Shown: positions 31,416 through 37,226, counted from the stretch's first letter. The stretch: DNA of 38,743 nucleotides from Chara braunii (GCA_003427395.1 BFEA01001010.1:205844-244586), one strand, 5' to 3'. The notes: generated from the sequence alone by a model not told the origin. Numbers and translations are program-made.

Positions 31416-34400
31416 ATGCTTCCCCCCATAAACTAAAGTTTAGTGGATGTCCTGAATGGTAAATCGAAGTGATAGCTAGTTGGATGACGACCTTGGGTTC
31501 CGATGAGAATTGTCTAACCTCCTATAGAAGATCATCACAGATCTATCGGACACCGAGTATTGGTGTTATCTAGGCCGTTCAGGGAGGATGGTAATCACCT
31601 AGGAAGCGGTCTGGCCTTTTTCGCGTTGGGAAGGGGTTGGACTTTCTCAAGGGAAAAAAAGTTAAAAAACATTCTGAGGACGTGTGCTCCGTAGCCGTTT
31701 TCTTCCCCCTCTGTTTTCTGCTTTTGTTTTCCTTGTCTTTGCCTACACTTATGACAAGTTGGCGTGGTTGGTTAAGTTATAGAACAAAATGTGTTCTTGA
31801 AATATAAACTCTATAACAACCCTCTTCCCCTGCGGCAGGAAGTTGATGATGCCAAGTAGTTCGTTCTTTGTTGGCCTGGGATGGTGAAGTAGACGAAGGG
31901 TGGTCCTTCGAGGTCACTATGGGCTGGTGAAGTTCTCTGCTTGAATCTCGGTGAAAAACCTTGTGTAGATTTTTACTGTGAGCATGACCGTGCCAGAACA
32001 CTACTCGAGCATGGTGTGCTAGCTCTCTAGTCTCAACCAAACTGCGTGCATTTGATGTTTCTCGACACAGGTTTTGTGGGTCTTGCTTGCGCCTTCTCTT
32101 CTCATGCTTTGACGTGTTGCATTGTGTTTTGCAGGTCGACATGGATTATTGGCTCTCTTCCGGAGATACTTCAATCACTACCATGTTTTGCGATAGTATC
32201 CTTTTTTATGGTATACAAGCAGACAGAGGGACAAATGTCCATCAGCTGCAGAAAAAGCCTGCTCTTCAGAGTTGCATGGGAACAAGGATTGGGTGCATAT
32301 TGGTGAGAATTCCTGCTTTATGGTTATTAGGGTTTCCTCAGTGACCAAGTCTTTAGAATGTCTTGTTGCCAATCACCGGAGCTTTGTGAAAGGGCTTTTG
32401 AAAAGGAAATGAGAGCAGACTTGGATTGTGCTGCATTTGGTTAAAAACAGTATCCAGATATCTTTTGTGTGACATGATGATGAGGGTTTGCACAGGGTAC
32501 TTGTGACAATCGACTGTCCATACAATACACACCCACAGATGCGTCTGAAGGATTCCCCGTTTCTGCCTTTCGACCTGAGTACCGCTTCTGTCCTTGGTCC
32601 TCAGACAGTTGGGGCAGACTGCGGCTATCCACCTGAGCATATCACTTTCACTTAAACCACCACTCCCCCTCACGGCCAAAAATGGCATTTCGGGCGAGTT
32701 AGGGCCGCGTTCGGGGGGAGGTCAGTGACCTTTGGTTGACAAAACAAAACAACGAAAAAACAATCATGTGCGTTCTTACCTGGAAAAAAAAAAAAAAAAA
32801 AAAAACTTAACGCGCCCCGATTGACACCAGAGAAAGAGGTAGGCTAGCGGGTTATCGGTTCAAGTCCGATAGTGAGCATGTTGAAGTGAAATCAATGAAA
32901 GTGGGAAGCTGAAAGATCACTTCGCCCGATACAACAATTGAAACCGGATGCAAGGCCTGCCTATGCTGCGATGCTCAGTAGACTCCTGCACCTTTAAAAG
33001 AGAGCTGGCAACTCTCTGAATTCGAGCGGAAAGGTACAGGGACGAAAGCCACGACGAACTCGACATTTATTGTGGGATTTAGGGCACAGCTGACGCGTTC
33101 GGTCAGGAAAGAGGCAGCGTTTTCCTATTGTTCGGTGAGCAACAATCTTCTCATTGTCGAGTATTGTTCGGTGAGCGACAATCTTCTCATCCTCTAGTAT
33201 TGTTCGGTGAGCTACAATCTTCTCATCCTCGGGTATTTTTCGGTGAGCGACAATCGTCCGTAGCAGGGAGATGTATACTTCTTCCCCTCGATCTTGGATG
33301 CTGTGTATGGCATTAACTTAGTGGTGTGGATTGTAGGGTATGTCCAGCAACGCATCCGCTTAGAGCGTCAATGACATCCGCATCCATCTACTTATAGGGT
33401 TGCAGATCTGGAACCAGGAAATCAACCATCATGCATGGTCTCCAGGGAACACACTGAATCTCGAATGGACCCCTCACTGTTGTCTGATGAACAGAGCCGT
33501 TGTACATGTTTGCTACCACCTGATCGCAGTGATTGTGATCGGATCTCTTAGCACTTGTAACACAGTGCGTTTCATACACTTGTACCGCCAACAATTTTCG
33601 TCGAAATCTGCCACAGTTAACTAGTAAAGCAGGGGTCGAGGGTGCTCATGGTCCCTTCAGGGCATCTGAACTCATATATTCAGCCTCATTTCAGTGGTTA
33701 AGTCCAGAGATCTGAGATGAGCTTGCCACTTCTCTTGCGTTTGTGCACCGCCCCTTCATAGGAACACTATTCTAACATAGCTGCAAGTTGACCGATGGAT
33801 AGCATGGACAAGACATTGTCGTGTGTGCTCATGGAACATGCGATCAGGGACGCACATTTGGGGACGTCGGAAAACGTTTAGCGGTCCACGTGTTCTTTTC
33901 TTGAGAGGGCCCAGGCGCCGCTCAGGAATTTCAGTCGTGGCTGGCAAAGGAGAACGGGTGCTTCAGCAGCCTGGCAAAAGGCCTTTTTGTCGATGGTCGT
34001 CCCAAGAAATGGTTGTTTTCCAGGATGGCGGGAGAACACTTTCTCTCTTTGAACAGCCAGTATGTGTTTACCATCGATTTTGCTCCGGCGCGAGGCTGAC
34101 AATCCATGTCCTCGAGGGCTCCGCCGACCAGACAAACAAGATTGGTGTTGCGACCTTCTTCAACCGAAAATAACACCCGGGTGTTATTTTCAACTTATCC
34201 TAAAAACATCAGATTTTCGTTTTTATAAATTTTAGCACTTTTAAGTTTTTACCGACTTTTTTTCAAATAGAACGCCCCTTCGAATATAAAGCCCGGGCGT
34301 TATATTCGAATAGAACGTCCGGGCGTTATTTTTGAATGTTGTATGTGCAGAGTGCCGTGTAGAGGTAGAATACATGGGTTTTAAAAAAGGGTGGGGACGG

Positions 34401-34910
34401 GGGTATACATGGGTTTTAAAGGGGTTGAAAGGGGTTTTGACTTCCAACGTTTATATTTCGGTTTGATGTTTTGTTTTTATTTTTTATTTCCGAGTTTACT
34501 TTATAAGGATTTCTGAAGTGACCCTCAGCCAAAAGTTGGTCACATTCCAATCCTGGACAACGTGTTTTTTACGGAATTTTTTTATTTTTATTTTTATTTT
34601 TTTGGAATTTTAGGTCCCCTCGGAAGTTGCCACCAATTTACTGAATAGAACGCCCTGGTCTTATAAACGAATATAGCGCCTGACGGGCGTTATATTCGTG
34701 TCCAACGCCCAGGCGTTATTTTCGGGTGAAGACGGTAGGCAAATCATGCACTTCACCAGTTCGGCAGGAATCGATTGGTTTTCAGCAAAAAATTGTGTCG
34801 CACGAAAGTGGCCAGGACAGACTGGTGGTTCTAAGGGCAATGACTCAATTTCCATGTCACTCGCTCGATGTTGTGCAAACATACATACATGCAGAGCATT
34901 GCAGACCCAC

Positions 34911-34981
<71 letters not shown>

Positions 34982-36016
34982 ATGTGTTCTGGAAGAAGTG
35001 ATGGGGAGAGGTAGGTTGAGGTGGGGGAAGAGGTGTAGGGATGCGGTACAAGTAGGCCAGGTCTGCAGTGTCTGAAGCCCCTTAAGTATGTGTTATGTGT
35101 TGTGTTAGCATGTAAAAGCAGAGAGAGAGGGATGAGGTTGGAGTTGAAGATGGTGATCTTTGAAGAAATTACATAGAGGGAGGAGCAAGTAGATGAGGTG
35201 GAAGACGGTGAGGTTGAAGGGTAGGTGGAGGACAGTTGGAGGGAGCTCAGGGACCACATTTTTCTTATGATCTCTGGGGAAAGAGTTTGTGAATGCTGCA
35301 GCGAAGAATAGGAAGGGGAGTAGTTGGAGGAATTGTGGGCAAGGGGTGTCTGGTCGAGGAGGAGAGGTTGAGCACAAAGGGTAGGTGGAATAGGAGCGGT
35401 ACATTTGGGGGGTAGAGGAGGGATATGTGGAGGAGGTGGAAGAGGGGTATCTGCAGCAGTTGGAAGGAGGTGAGGGTGAGGGTGATGGGCAGGAGGGGGG
35501 TGGCTGAACGAGATATGCATTATTATTTACTGTGTAATGTTTAATATTTATTTAGTAAACTAAGTAAATAAATAGTTGTTGCTTCTTCCAGACCGTAGAT
35601 AAGGAAGCGTTCTCAGAACTTGCCTGCCTGGGCGCTCGGCCAACATGCGACAAACAGAGGCACAAATGAGTACACAGTCTTATTACGGGTCTCAGAAAAG
35701 TGGAAGTCGTCTCGATGTGCATGACATTGATCGATGGTTAAAAAAAAAAAAAAAAAAAAAAGAAGGTTTGTGGACTCCTGTCTGTTCAGTAGTCAAAAAA
35801 AAAAGAGAAAAAAATTATGGGTGCTGGTTGGTATATTTTTGCCTTGACTGTATCTGATCCATTTCAGCGGCGGCACAAGGGACTCTGTGGGACGACGTTG
35901 TCAAGATGAACAGTGGAGTGCTCGAATACAACACAGTGGAGAAGGGCTCGCAGCAGCCGACAACTACGCCGCCATCGGCGGACAGTGGAGCGGGTGAGAC
36001 TGATGCCCCGGTATAG
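11946..36016 (+). CDS. E2F: E2F-family transcription factor, 3' part (eight exons)
   Basis: Splicing 11946-11998, 17548-17598, 18532-18580, 19463-19528, 25249-25325, 26909-27182, 32135-32195 and 35868-36016 gives 780 nt, 259 codons and a TAG with no internal stop. Every junction has GT and AG, and codons split across introns complete sensibly. The product covers the E2F dimerisation coiled coil (residues 1-35), the WLYVTEEDIKSLPCFQ to marked-box region (35-105), a Ser/Pro-rich linker, and the DYWLSSGDTSIT retinoblastoma-binding motif near 190. E2F proteins pair with DP proteins to control cell-cycle and replication genes and are held by RBR (retinoblastoma-related). DEL/atypical E2Fs lack the marked box, so this is the canonical type. 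The N-terminal winged helix is not in the window. The last exon could instead splice at 35993 to an unseen exon. Confidence 0.93.
12803..12892 (+). pseudogene. U6 snRNA-derived copy
   Basis: Follows U6 in order: GGATGTCCATTAGAATGGGA, then GGGGAGATTAGCACGGGCCC, TGCACAACGTTGACAG, then GAAATGATCCAGATTT. The ACAGAGA box is altered to ACATAGGGGA. The AGC triad is kept. No U6 promoter was seen upstream. Its 3' side runs into an A-rich stretch with a repeated GAATGATCCAGA and then into purine-rich DNA to about 12990, as in the other U6-like copies here. Confidence 0.8.
13015..13104. repeat. 31-bp direct repeat, 59 bp apart
   Basis: GGCCTGACAAATATGCAGCT and the following GACCCTAAGAA occur at 13015 and 13074 without change, which suggests a recent local duplication. 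Confidence 0.9.
14130..14550. repeat. Tandem repeat, about 118 bp unit, three copies plus a partial
   Basis: Copies start with AAGCTGCTTGTGATACTGTG at 14232, AAGCTGTTTGTGATACTGTG at 14353 and AAATTGCTTCTGATTCCGTG at 14468. They share GGCCACCTCCATT and CCTGCCARTRCCTKCAAGA-type phrases. A partial end copy precedes the first at about 14140-14185. Confidence 0.85.
14793..15662. repeat. Diverged tandem duplication, 435 bp period
   Basis: TGAGAAAGTCCTCCAGCGCT at 14793 matches TGAGAAATTCCTTCAGCGCT at 15228. Further matches keep the same spacing: TTCTAAGCCTTTGTATTGTG with TTTTAAGCCTTCGGATTGTG, GCCGACTTCTGGAGGAATC with ACTGACTTCTAGAGGAATC, and GACTCAGTCTGGATG in both. Confidence 0.85.
15781..15845. 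repeat. Dispersed duplicate, copy 1
   Basis: GTGATCTCCTCAGGTACCAG, then CTGCAAATGTAAGG and GGGCACTG, match 16959-17021 (CTGATCTCCTCGGATACCAG, then GTGCAAATGCAGGG and GGACACTG). Confidence 0.75.
16337..16371. repeat. Short inverted repeat (hairpin)
   Basis: GGGCACACTTTCC and GGAAAGTGTGTGCCCC face each other around a five-base loop, with a two-base indel. No function is evident. Confidence 0.8.
16959..17050. repeat. Dispersed duplicate, copy 2, with a local repeat
   Basis: Matches 15781-15845. It is followed by GGCTATTAAATGACAGAGCA, a near copy of GGCTGTTAAACTACAGAGCA at about 16902; both continue ATCATCCA. Confidence 0.7.
17548..17598 (+). CDS. E2F: E2F exon b: coiled coil, second part
   Basis: Acceptor TTTCTTGCAG, donor GTATCC. 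After completing the split Arg codon, 51 nt encode EMHEKIRQFSDDEQNK and two bases of a Pro codon. The MHEKIRQFSDDEQN pattern is the second half of the E2F coiled coil, just before the WLYVTEEDI motif. Confidence 0.92.
17599..18531 (+). other. E2F intron, 0.93 kb
   Basis: No repeat, RNA or mobile-element structure was seen. It ends CCGGTCCGCTAG, a weaker acceptor than the others. Confidence 0.75.
18532..18580 (+). CDS. E2F: E2F exon c: WLYVTEEDIKSLPCFQ
   Basis: 49 nt. The first base completes a Pro codon, then the exon encodes WLYVTEEDIKSLPCFQ, the strongly conserved link between the coiled coil and the marked box in plant E2Fs. Donor GTGAGA. This very short exon has no long open frame and is recognised by motif and by exact phase match with both neighbours. 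Confidence 0.95.
18581..19462 (+). other. E2F intron, 0.88 kb, with an assembly gap
   Basis: Holds a C-homopolymer interrupted by Ns (19097-19134). No other structure was seen. Ends ATCTCTTGGCAG. Confidence 0.75.
19111..19122. other. Assembly gap (12 N) in a C-homopolymer
   Basis: Ns are flanked by C runs on both sides, so this is probably a homopolymer sequencing failure. Single Ns also occur at 21488, 22074 and 31346. Confidence 0.95.
19463..19528 (+). CDS. E2F: E2F exon d: marked box, first part
   Basis: 66 nt in phase 0 at both ends encode KETVFAIKAPHGTILEVPDP then DE. AIKAPHGTxLEVPDPDE is the signature of the E2F marked box, which contributes to dimerisation with DP. Donor GTAAGT. Confidence 0.97.
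20043..20290. repeat. Local duplication around a 22-bp tandem repeat
   Basis: GAGAACACGTGAAAATCC and GAGAACAAATGAAAATCC start two copies (20049, 20152) that share the CTACCTTCTTYCCC phrase, CGAATACAACGTA and GCATGGGTCA. In the second copy a 22-bp unit (TCCACTACCTTCTTCCCCGG plus AA) is present three times in a row at 20165-20230. Confidence 0.85.
20826..20935. repeat. Direct repeat, 85 bp apart
   Basis: GCAGCTTATGCATTGCCCT is present at both 20827 and 20911, followed by similar CCACCAGCAC / GTACGAGCAC. Confidence 0.85.
21470..21620 (-). repeat. Three tandem tRNA T-arm/B-box-like units
   Basis: On - the B-box-like sequences are GTTCGAATCTC (21598-21608), GGTTCAACTCC (21531-21541) and GGATCGACCCC (21477-21487). 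Each is preceded by a CAGGTC / GAGGTC phrase, and the spacing is 54 and 67 bases. No complete cloverleaf was found, so these are probably tRNA-derived repeat fragments. One N lies in the third unit. Confidence 0.5.
22565..22583. repeat. (AC)n microsatellite
   Basis: Nine AC units. Confidence 0.95.
22692..22900 (+). mobile_element. tRNA-derived SINE with 17-bp target-site duplication
   Basis: AGAAGGGGGAAGAAAAG at 22692-22708 recurs exactly at 22884-22900, and the 175 bases between form the element. Its head has a Pol III A box (TAGCTCAGTGG, 22720-22730) and B box (GTTCGAATCC, 22764-22773) at tRNA-like spacing. The element ends in a perfect GGCC-stem hairpin (AAGGCCGTCGGCCTT, 22853-22867) running into 16 T. 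T-tailed SINEs such as rice p-SINE1 are known in plants. A long A run at about 22656-22673 just upstream is outside the duplication. I did not recognise the family. Confidence 0.88.
23170..23310. repeat. Degenerate GGTCCGGATCCC-rich repeat
   Basis: Short phrases such as GACCCCGGACC, GGTCCGGATCCCCT and CCCGGTCCGGATCCCCT recur in a compact block. A similar block lies at about 24950-25030. Confidence 0.65.
23340..23757 (-). repeat. Polypyrimidine (+) / GA-rich (-) block 3' of U6 copy
   Basis: Almost pure CT with CCTCCTCCT, CGTCGTCCTC and TCTCTCCC repeats. On - this is the purine-rich sequence downstream of the U6-like copy at 23758-23848. A very similar AAAGAGGAGGAGGGGGAGGA start follows the next U6 copy. 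Confidence 0.85.
23758..23848 (-). pseudogene. U6 snRNA-derived copy
   Basis: On -, GGGGCATCTGTTAGAATTGG, AACGACATGG, AAAAGATTAGCATGGCCACT, GAGCAAGGATGACACACATA and ATCGAGAAATCTTCTAAAT follow plant U6 nearly base by base from the end of the 5' stem to the 3' end. The ACAGAGA box is altered to ACATGGA. The 3' end passes into AAATAAATAAAAAAGAGGAG. No USE or TATA of an active U6 gene was seen upstream. Confidence 0.9.
23849..24077 (-). repeat. CT-rich (+) repeat block with CTCCGCCCTCCTTTCTCGTC units
   Basis: CATCAGCTCCGCCCTCCTTTCTCGTCCTAG-type units (about 38 bp) recur two to three times, then a T run and a G run (24054-24078). On - it is the purine tail of the U6 copy at 24078-24165. Confidence 0.8.
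24078..24165 (-). pseudogene. U6 snRNA-derived copy
   Basis: On -, TTGGGACATTCATTAAAATT, GCAACGATGCAGAGAAGATT, AGCATGCCCCCTGTGCAAGG, CTGACACGCAGATATCGAGA and AATGGTC match plant U6 closely. The GCAGAGA box differs from ACAGAGA by its first base. This is the best preserved copy. It is followed by a C run and then A-rich and GAGGAGGGGGAGGAGG sequence. Confidence 0.92.
24166..24212 (+). pseudogene. Partial U6 snRNA-derived copy, head-to-head with its neighbour
   Basis: GGAAAGATTAGCATGGGCCC then TGCGCAAGGATG matches the centre of U6, and GGTTGGACTAAAT may be a shortened 3' end. It abuts the 5' end of the - strand copy. Then come AATAAAAAATAATTAAACC and a long GGA-rich tail. Confidence 0.8.
24218..24600 (+). 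repeat. Purine-rich (GGA) block with GGAGTTGACGAGGAGG-like units
   Basis: Units such as GGGTGCAGTTGACGAGGAGG, GGCGGAGTTGACACG and GATGGAGTTGACAACGACGA recur at about 50-70 bp. They are the reverse complement of units in 23849-24077, so the two blocks form a large imperfect inverted repeat around the U6 copies. Confidence 0.8.
24614..24693. repeat. (GA)n microsatellite
   Basis: 40 uninterrupted GA units with the purine strand on +. Confidence 0.98.
24870..24929. repeat. Long foldback (inverted repeat)
   Basis: Arms of about 26 bases: CAATTTTTTTTGGCGGCCCA, GGGCGT on the left and its complement on the right, with one mismatch and one two-base indel around a six-base GAACAA loop. The outer arm pairs T8 with A8. 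It could be the core of a small MITE or just a hairpin. No target duplication was seen. Confidence 0.85.
24950..25030. repeat. Degenerate TCCGGATCC-rich repeat
   Basis: CATCCGGACCGAGATCCGGA, CAGTCCGGATCCC and GGTCCGGATCG recur in 80 bases, resembling 23170-23310. Confidence 0.65.
25249..25325 (+). CDS. E2F: E2F exon e: marked box, second part
   Basis: 77 nt encode SAEYPRKRYQVFLRSTAGPI then ELYLL plus two bases of a Ser codon. RRYRIxLRSTxGPIxxYLxSQF is the conserved second half of the plant E2F marked box, and the split codon is completed by the next exon to give YLLSQF. Acceptor GGGTGCAG, donor GTATTG. Confidence 0.97.
25831..26633 (+). mobile_element. Solo LTR related to the Ty3/gypsy element, opposite orientation
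   Basis: Starts TGTTAGGGCCTGCCAAACAC and ends CCAGGATCATAACA, which correspond to the reversed LTR ends of the 1125-10579 element. It shares, in order, CAGACTGAG-like start, CTTGCTGAG, the GCAACCCTCAAAGTCAC region, the CACCATGTTCATCAGCTTG block and the microsatellite (here TTC). It is flanked by TTAC at 25827-25830 and 26634-26637. At 803 bp it is shorter than the 1.33-1.36 kb LTRs and clearly diverged, so it comes from a related subfamily. Solo LTRs arise by recombination between the two LTRs of one insertion. Confidence 0.9.
26463..26549. repeat. (TTC)n microsatellite inside the solo LTR
   Basis: Complement of the GAA tract at the same position in the full-length element's LTRs. Confidence 0.97.
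26752..26811. repeat. (GT)n microsatellite
   Basis: About 30 GT units, just after the solo LTR. Confidence 0.97.
26909..27182 (+). CDS. E2F: E2F exon f: end of marked box and Ser/Pro-rich linker
   Basis: 274 nt. The first base completes Ser, then QFDERIEEVQNPMEVPVPAM follows, then a low-complexity region rich in Ser, Pro, Gly and Thr, ending SSDFGNGMLRITTTDVN. In plant E2Fs a GG-I-M/L-K/R-I motif sits just before the RBR-binding tail, and GNGMLRI fits it. The exon ends in phase 0 with donor GTGAGT. The linker residues are specific to this species as far as I can tell. Confidence 0.95.
28104..28151. repeat. (GA)n microsatellite
   Basis: 24 GA units with purines on +. Confidence 0.98.
28308..28500 (-). 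repeat. Dispersed repeat, copy 1
   Basis: On -, CTAAAAAAGCCCACTTTGCA, AAACATACGAAGGAAAGAGC, AGACAGGATGAGACACG then a stretch rich in CTTTTC. It ends in sequence matching GGCGAACCTTGTGCCTAA on +, like copy 2. A TATATATA run and GA-rich DNA lie beside it. Confidence 0.75.
29697..29890 (+). mobile_element. Probable tRNA-derived SINE fragment
   Basis: A-box-like TATCTCAGTTGG (29705-29716) and B-box GGTTCAAATCG (29749-29759) lie at tRNA-like spacing, followed by about 110 bases of non-tRNA body. The first 75 bases do not fold into a full cloverleaf, so an active tRNA gene is unlikely. Target duplication and 3' end were not found. Confidence 0.6.
30703..30920 (-). repeat. Dispersed repeat, copy 2
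   Basis: On -, CTAAAAGAGCTCACTTCATG, AAACAAATGACGAACAGAGC, AGTCAGGATAAGGCACG align with copy 1. The + strand far end GGCGAGCCTTGTACCTGA matches GGCGAACCTTGTGCCTAA of copy 1. Confidence 0.75.
30975..31125 (-). repeat. Dispersed repeat, copy 3
   Basis: On -, CTAAAAGAGCGCACTTCGCA, AAAGGAATGAAGAAAATAGC, AGACAACATAAATCACATGG align with copies 1 and 2. It lies directly downstream of copy 2, and a TATA run and long (GA)n follow. Confidence 0.7.
31151..31175. repeat. (TA)n microsatellite
   Basis: 12.5 TA units. Confidence 0.97.
31225..31246. repeat. (AC)n microsatellite
   Basis: 11 AC units, shortly before the long (AG)n run. Confidence 0.95.
31251..31412. repeat. Long (AG)n microsatellite
   Basis: The longest simple repeat in the window, with purines on +, GGGAG interruptions at its start and one N at 31346. 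Its true length may be collapsed in assembly. Confidence 0.98.
32135..32195 (+). CDS. E2F: E2F exon g: RBR-binding motif
   Basis: 61 nt starting in phase 0 encode VDMDYWLSSGDTSITTMFCD and one base of the next codon. DYWL(L/S)S...SIT is the plant form of the E2F C-terminal motif that binds retinoblastoma-related protein. Donor GTATCC, the same sequence as the donor of exon b. The second Leu of the usual DYWLLSD is Ser here, which may be tolerated or may weaken binding. Confidence 0.93.
32840..32880 (+). other. tRNA T-arm-like fragment
   Basis: TATCGGTTCAAGTCCGATA forms a perfect 6-bp stem with a 7-base loop and contains a canonical B box (GGTTCAAGTCC, 32857-32867). No D arm lies upstream, only a poly(A) run about 50 bases before, so it is a fragment of a tRNA or SINE. 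Confidence 0.55.
33127..33270. repeat. 36-bp minisatellite, four copies
   Basis: Units at 33127, 33163, 33199 and 33235 start ATTGTTCGGTGAGC and contain ACAATC. ATTGT and ACAAT within each unit are inverted. Because 36 is a multiple of three, one + frame stays open and reads LFGERQSSHPLV repeats. No start context or family supports a gene. Confidence 0.95.
34157..34732. mobile_element. Candidate MITE-like element with palindromic ends
   Basis: The left end TCTTCAACCGAAAATAACAC and the right end read in reverse (TCTTCACCCGAAAATAACGC) match at 18 of 20 bases. The left end is part of a perfect 26-base palindrome (34167-34192) centred on CCCGGG. GAATATAACGCCCGGGCGTTATA-like phrases recur inside near 34290, 34320, 34650 and 34690. 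The interior is AT-rich and non-coding. No clear target duplication was found, so the exact borders are uncertain. Confidence 0.55.
34915..34977. repeat. (AG)n microsatellite
   Basis: 31 AG units with purines on +, followed by about 540 bases of G/A-rich DNA to 35520. Confidence 0.97.
35868..36016 (+). CDS. E2F: E2F last exon: C-terminal tail
   Basis: The first two bases complete a Thr codon, then the exon encodes AAQGTLWDDVVKMNSGVLEY, NTVEKGSQQP and a Thr/Pro/Ser/Gly tail ending GAGETDAPV and TAG (36014-36016). A WDDVV segment shortly after the RBR-binding motif fits bryophyte and algal E2F tails as I remember them. A donor-like GTGAGA at 35994 allows an alternative end in an unseen exon. 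Confidence 0.85.
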
Positions 36017-36559
36017 CACTGGTCGCAGGTTCTGATGTGATGCCCTCTGTTTGCTCAGCGTGTCCGCATTCCTGTCGCCCTCCCAACATGTTCTGCCTTC
36101 TTTGTTCATCCCATCGTCCTTAGCGAGCAATCTTCCTTCGCTGTCGTCGCTTCACTTTGGGGGTAGGTGCTTCCAGAGAAAGAAGGGGACCGGACTATTC
36201 TCTCGTGTCCAGGAACTTTTCAGTTGGTATAAGCATTAAAATGTAAAGTCTTGGCATAAAACACTCTAGCATGCCGTTGCGGTTCGGTCAGGACTGGCCG
36301 CCAAAAGTGTTTGTGGGTCCCCTCCAGCTGCTGTGCTGTGCACTCACTTTCTCAATACATCTCTTGATATCGTTTGGCACATAACCACTATTAACCAGCC
36401 ATTGTTGTCCAGATGAGATTGCTATTCATGTTTCATTTTGCTTCTGAGTGCTGTCACCCTTTGAAAAAGTGTTCTTCTCCCATCATCCAGGCTGGATGGT
36501 TAAAGTCTATTGTTGCCCTTGTATCTCTATTTCCAATCTACTGTCATTCTTTGTCTATT

Positions 36560-36665
36560 GCTATTCTGTTGCTAGTCTATTGCTAGTCTGTTCTGTTGCT
36601 ATCCTGTTCTGTTCTGTCCTGTTCGGTTCGATTCGGTTCGGCTCTGTTCTTCTGTTCTGTTCTTT
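36560..36665. repeat. Degenerate TTCTG/TTCGG pentamer repeat
   Basis: TTGCTAGTC, CTGTTCTGTT and GTTCGGTTCGATTCGGTTCGG phrases form a low-complexity run. Confidence 0.8.
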
Positions 36666-36920
36666 TTGTTTGAAATTGTCAATGCACACTTCCTCACGCA
36701 GATTCATCACACAGGGGGTGTGGGGGCTGAGGCTCCAGCAAATTAAGCATGGTGCCTCTCTTTGGACAGTATTAGTCTAACAGGTGACAGGGCCTTTGTC
36801 GGGAGAGTATCATCTTGCAGATGATGGTGTCCTGAGGTCCTCTTTCATCTTCTTCCCAACAGAATACGCAAGATGACCATCTCCTCCTCCTCCTCCTCCT
36901 TCCTCTTCCCGGTTTTCTGT

Positions 36921-37123
36921 GAGCGAAAATGCGATGTCTGCTCCAGGGGGAGAGAGAGGTGGTGCAAAGCATGACACACACACAGACGCACACTGCTGGT
37001 ACGGCAGATTGAATGAAGACACGCATACTGAGTCGAGGCTTCACATGGCTATTTGCACATCTGTCTACGAGCGAAAATGCCATGTCCGCTCCAGGGGGAG
37101 AGAGAGGTGGTGCAAAGCTGGAG

Positions 37124-37154
<31 letters not shown>

Positions 37155-37226
37155 TTGCTGGTACGGCAGATTGAATGAAGACTCGCATACTGAGTCAAGG
37201 CTTTACATGGCTATTTGCACACTGTG
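36921..37226. repeat. Tandem duplication, 148 bp unit
   Basis: GAGCGAAAATGCGATGTCTG at 36921 and GAGCGAAAATGCCATGTCCG at 37069 start two nearly identical units that end CACATGGCTATTTGCACA. The second has a longer (CA)n run at 37127-37154. Similarity is high, so the duplication is fairly recent. Confidence 0.95.

Larger units (their letters stand above)
27183..32134 (+). other. E2F intron, 4.95 kb
   Basis: 27183-28100 and 28552-29696 show no structure I recognise. The rest holds two (GA)n runs, a (TA)n and an (AC)n run, three copies of a dispersed repeat, and a tRNA-like sequence at 29.7 kb. 31440-31670 has a weak A-box/B-box-like pair (TAGCTAGTTGG, GGGTTCCGATG) but nothing firm. Ends GTGTTTTGCAG. 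Confidence 0.75.
32196..35867 (+). other. E2F intron, 3.67 kb
   Basis: 32196-32780 shows nothing recognised. Then follow an A run (about 32785-32806), a tRNA T-arm-like sequence (32854-32872), a 36-bp minisatellite (33127-33270), a palindromic element (34157-34732), (AG)n at 34915-34977 and GA-rich DNA to 35520, and an A run at about 35740-35761. Ends GATCCATTTCAG. Confidence 0.75.

Noticed and set aside
31146-31462. Arg-Glu repeat proteins encoded by (GA)n tracts
   Set aside because: Dinucleotide repeats give long open frames in all phases. There is no evidence of translation.
33127-33270. CRISPR-like array
   Set aside because: The repeats are head-to-tail 36-bp units without unique spacers, in a eukaryotic intron.
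34831-35520. 229-codon Pro/Ser/His-rich open frame on -
   Set aside because: Caused by G/A-rich + strand sequence and the (AG)n tract. No domain is visible.
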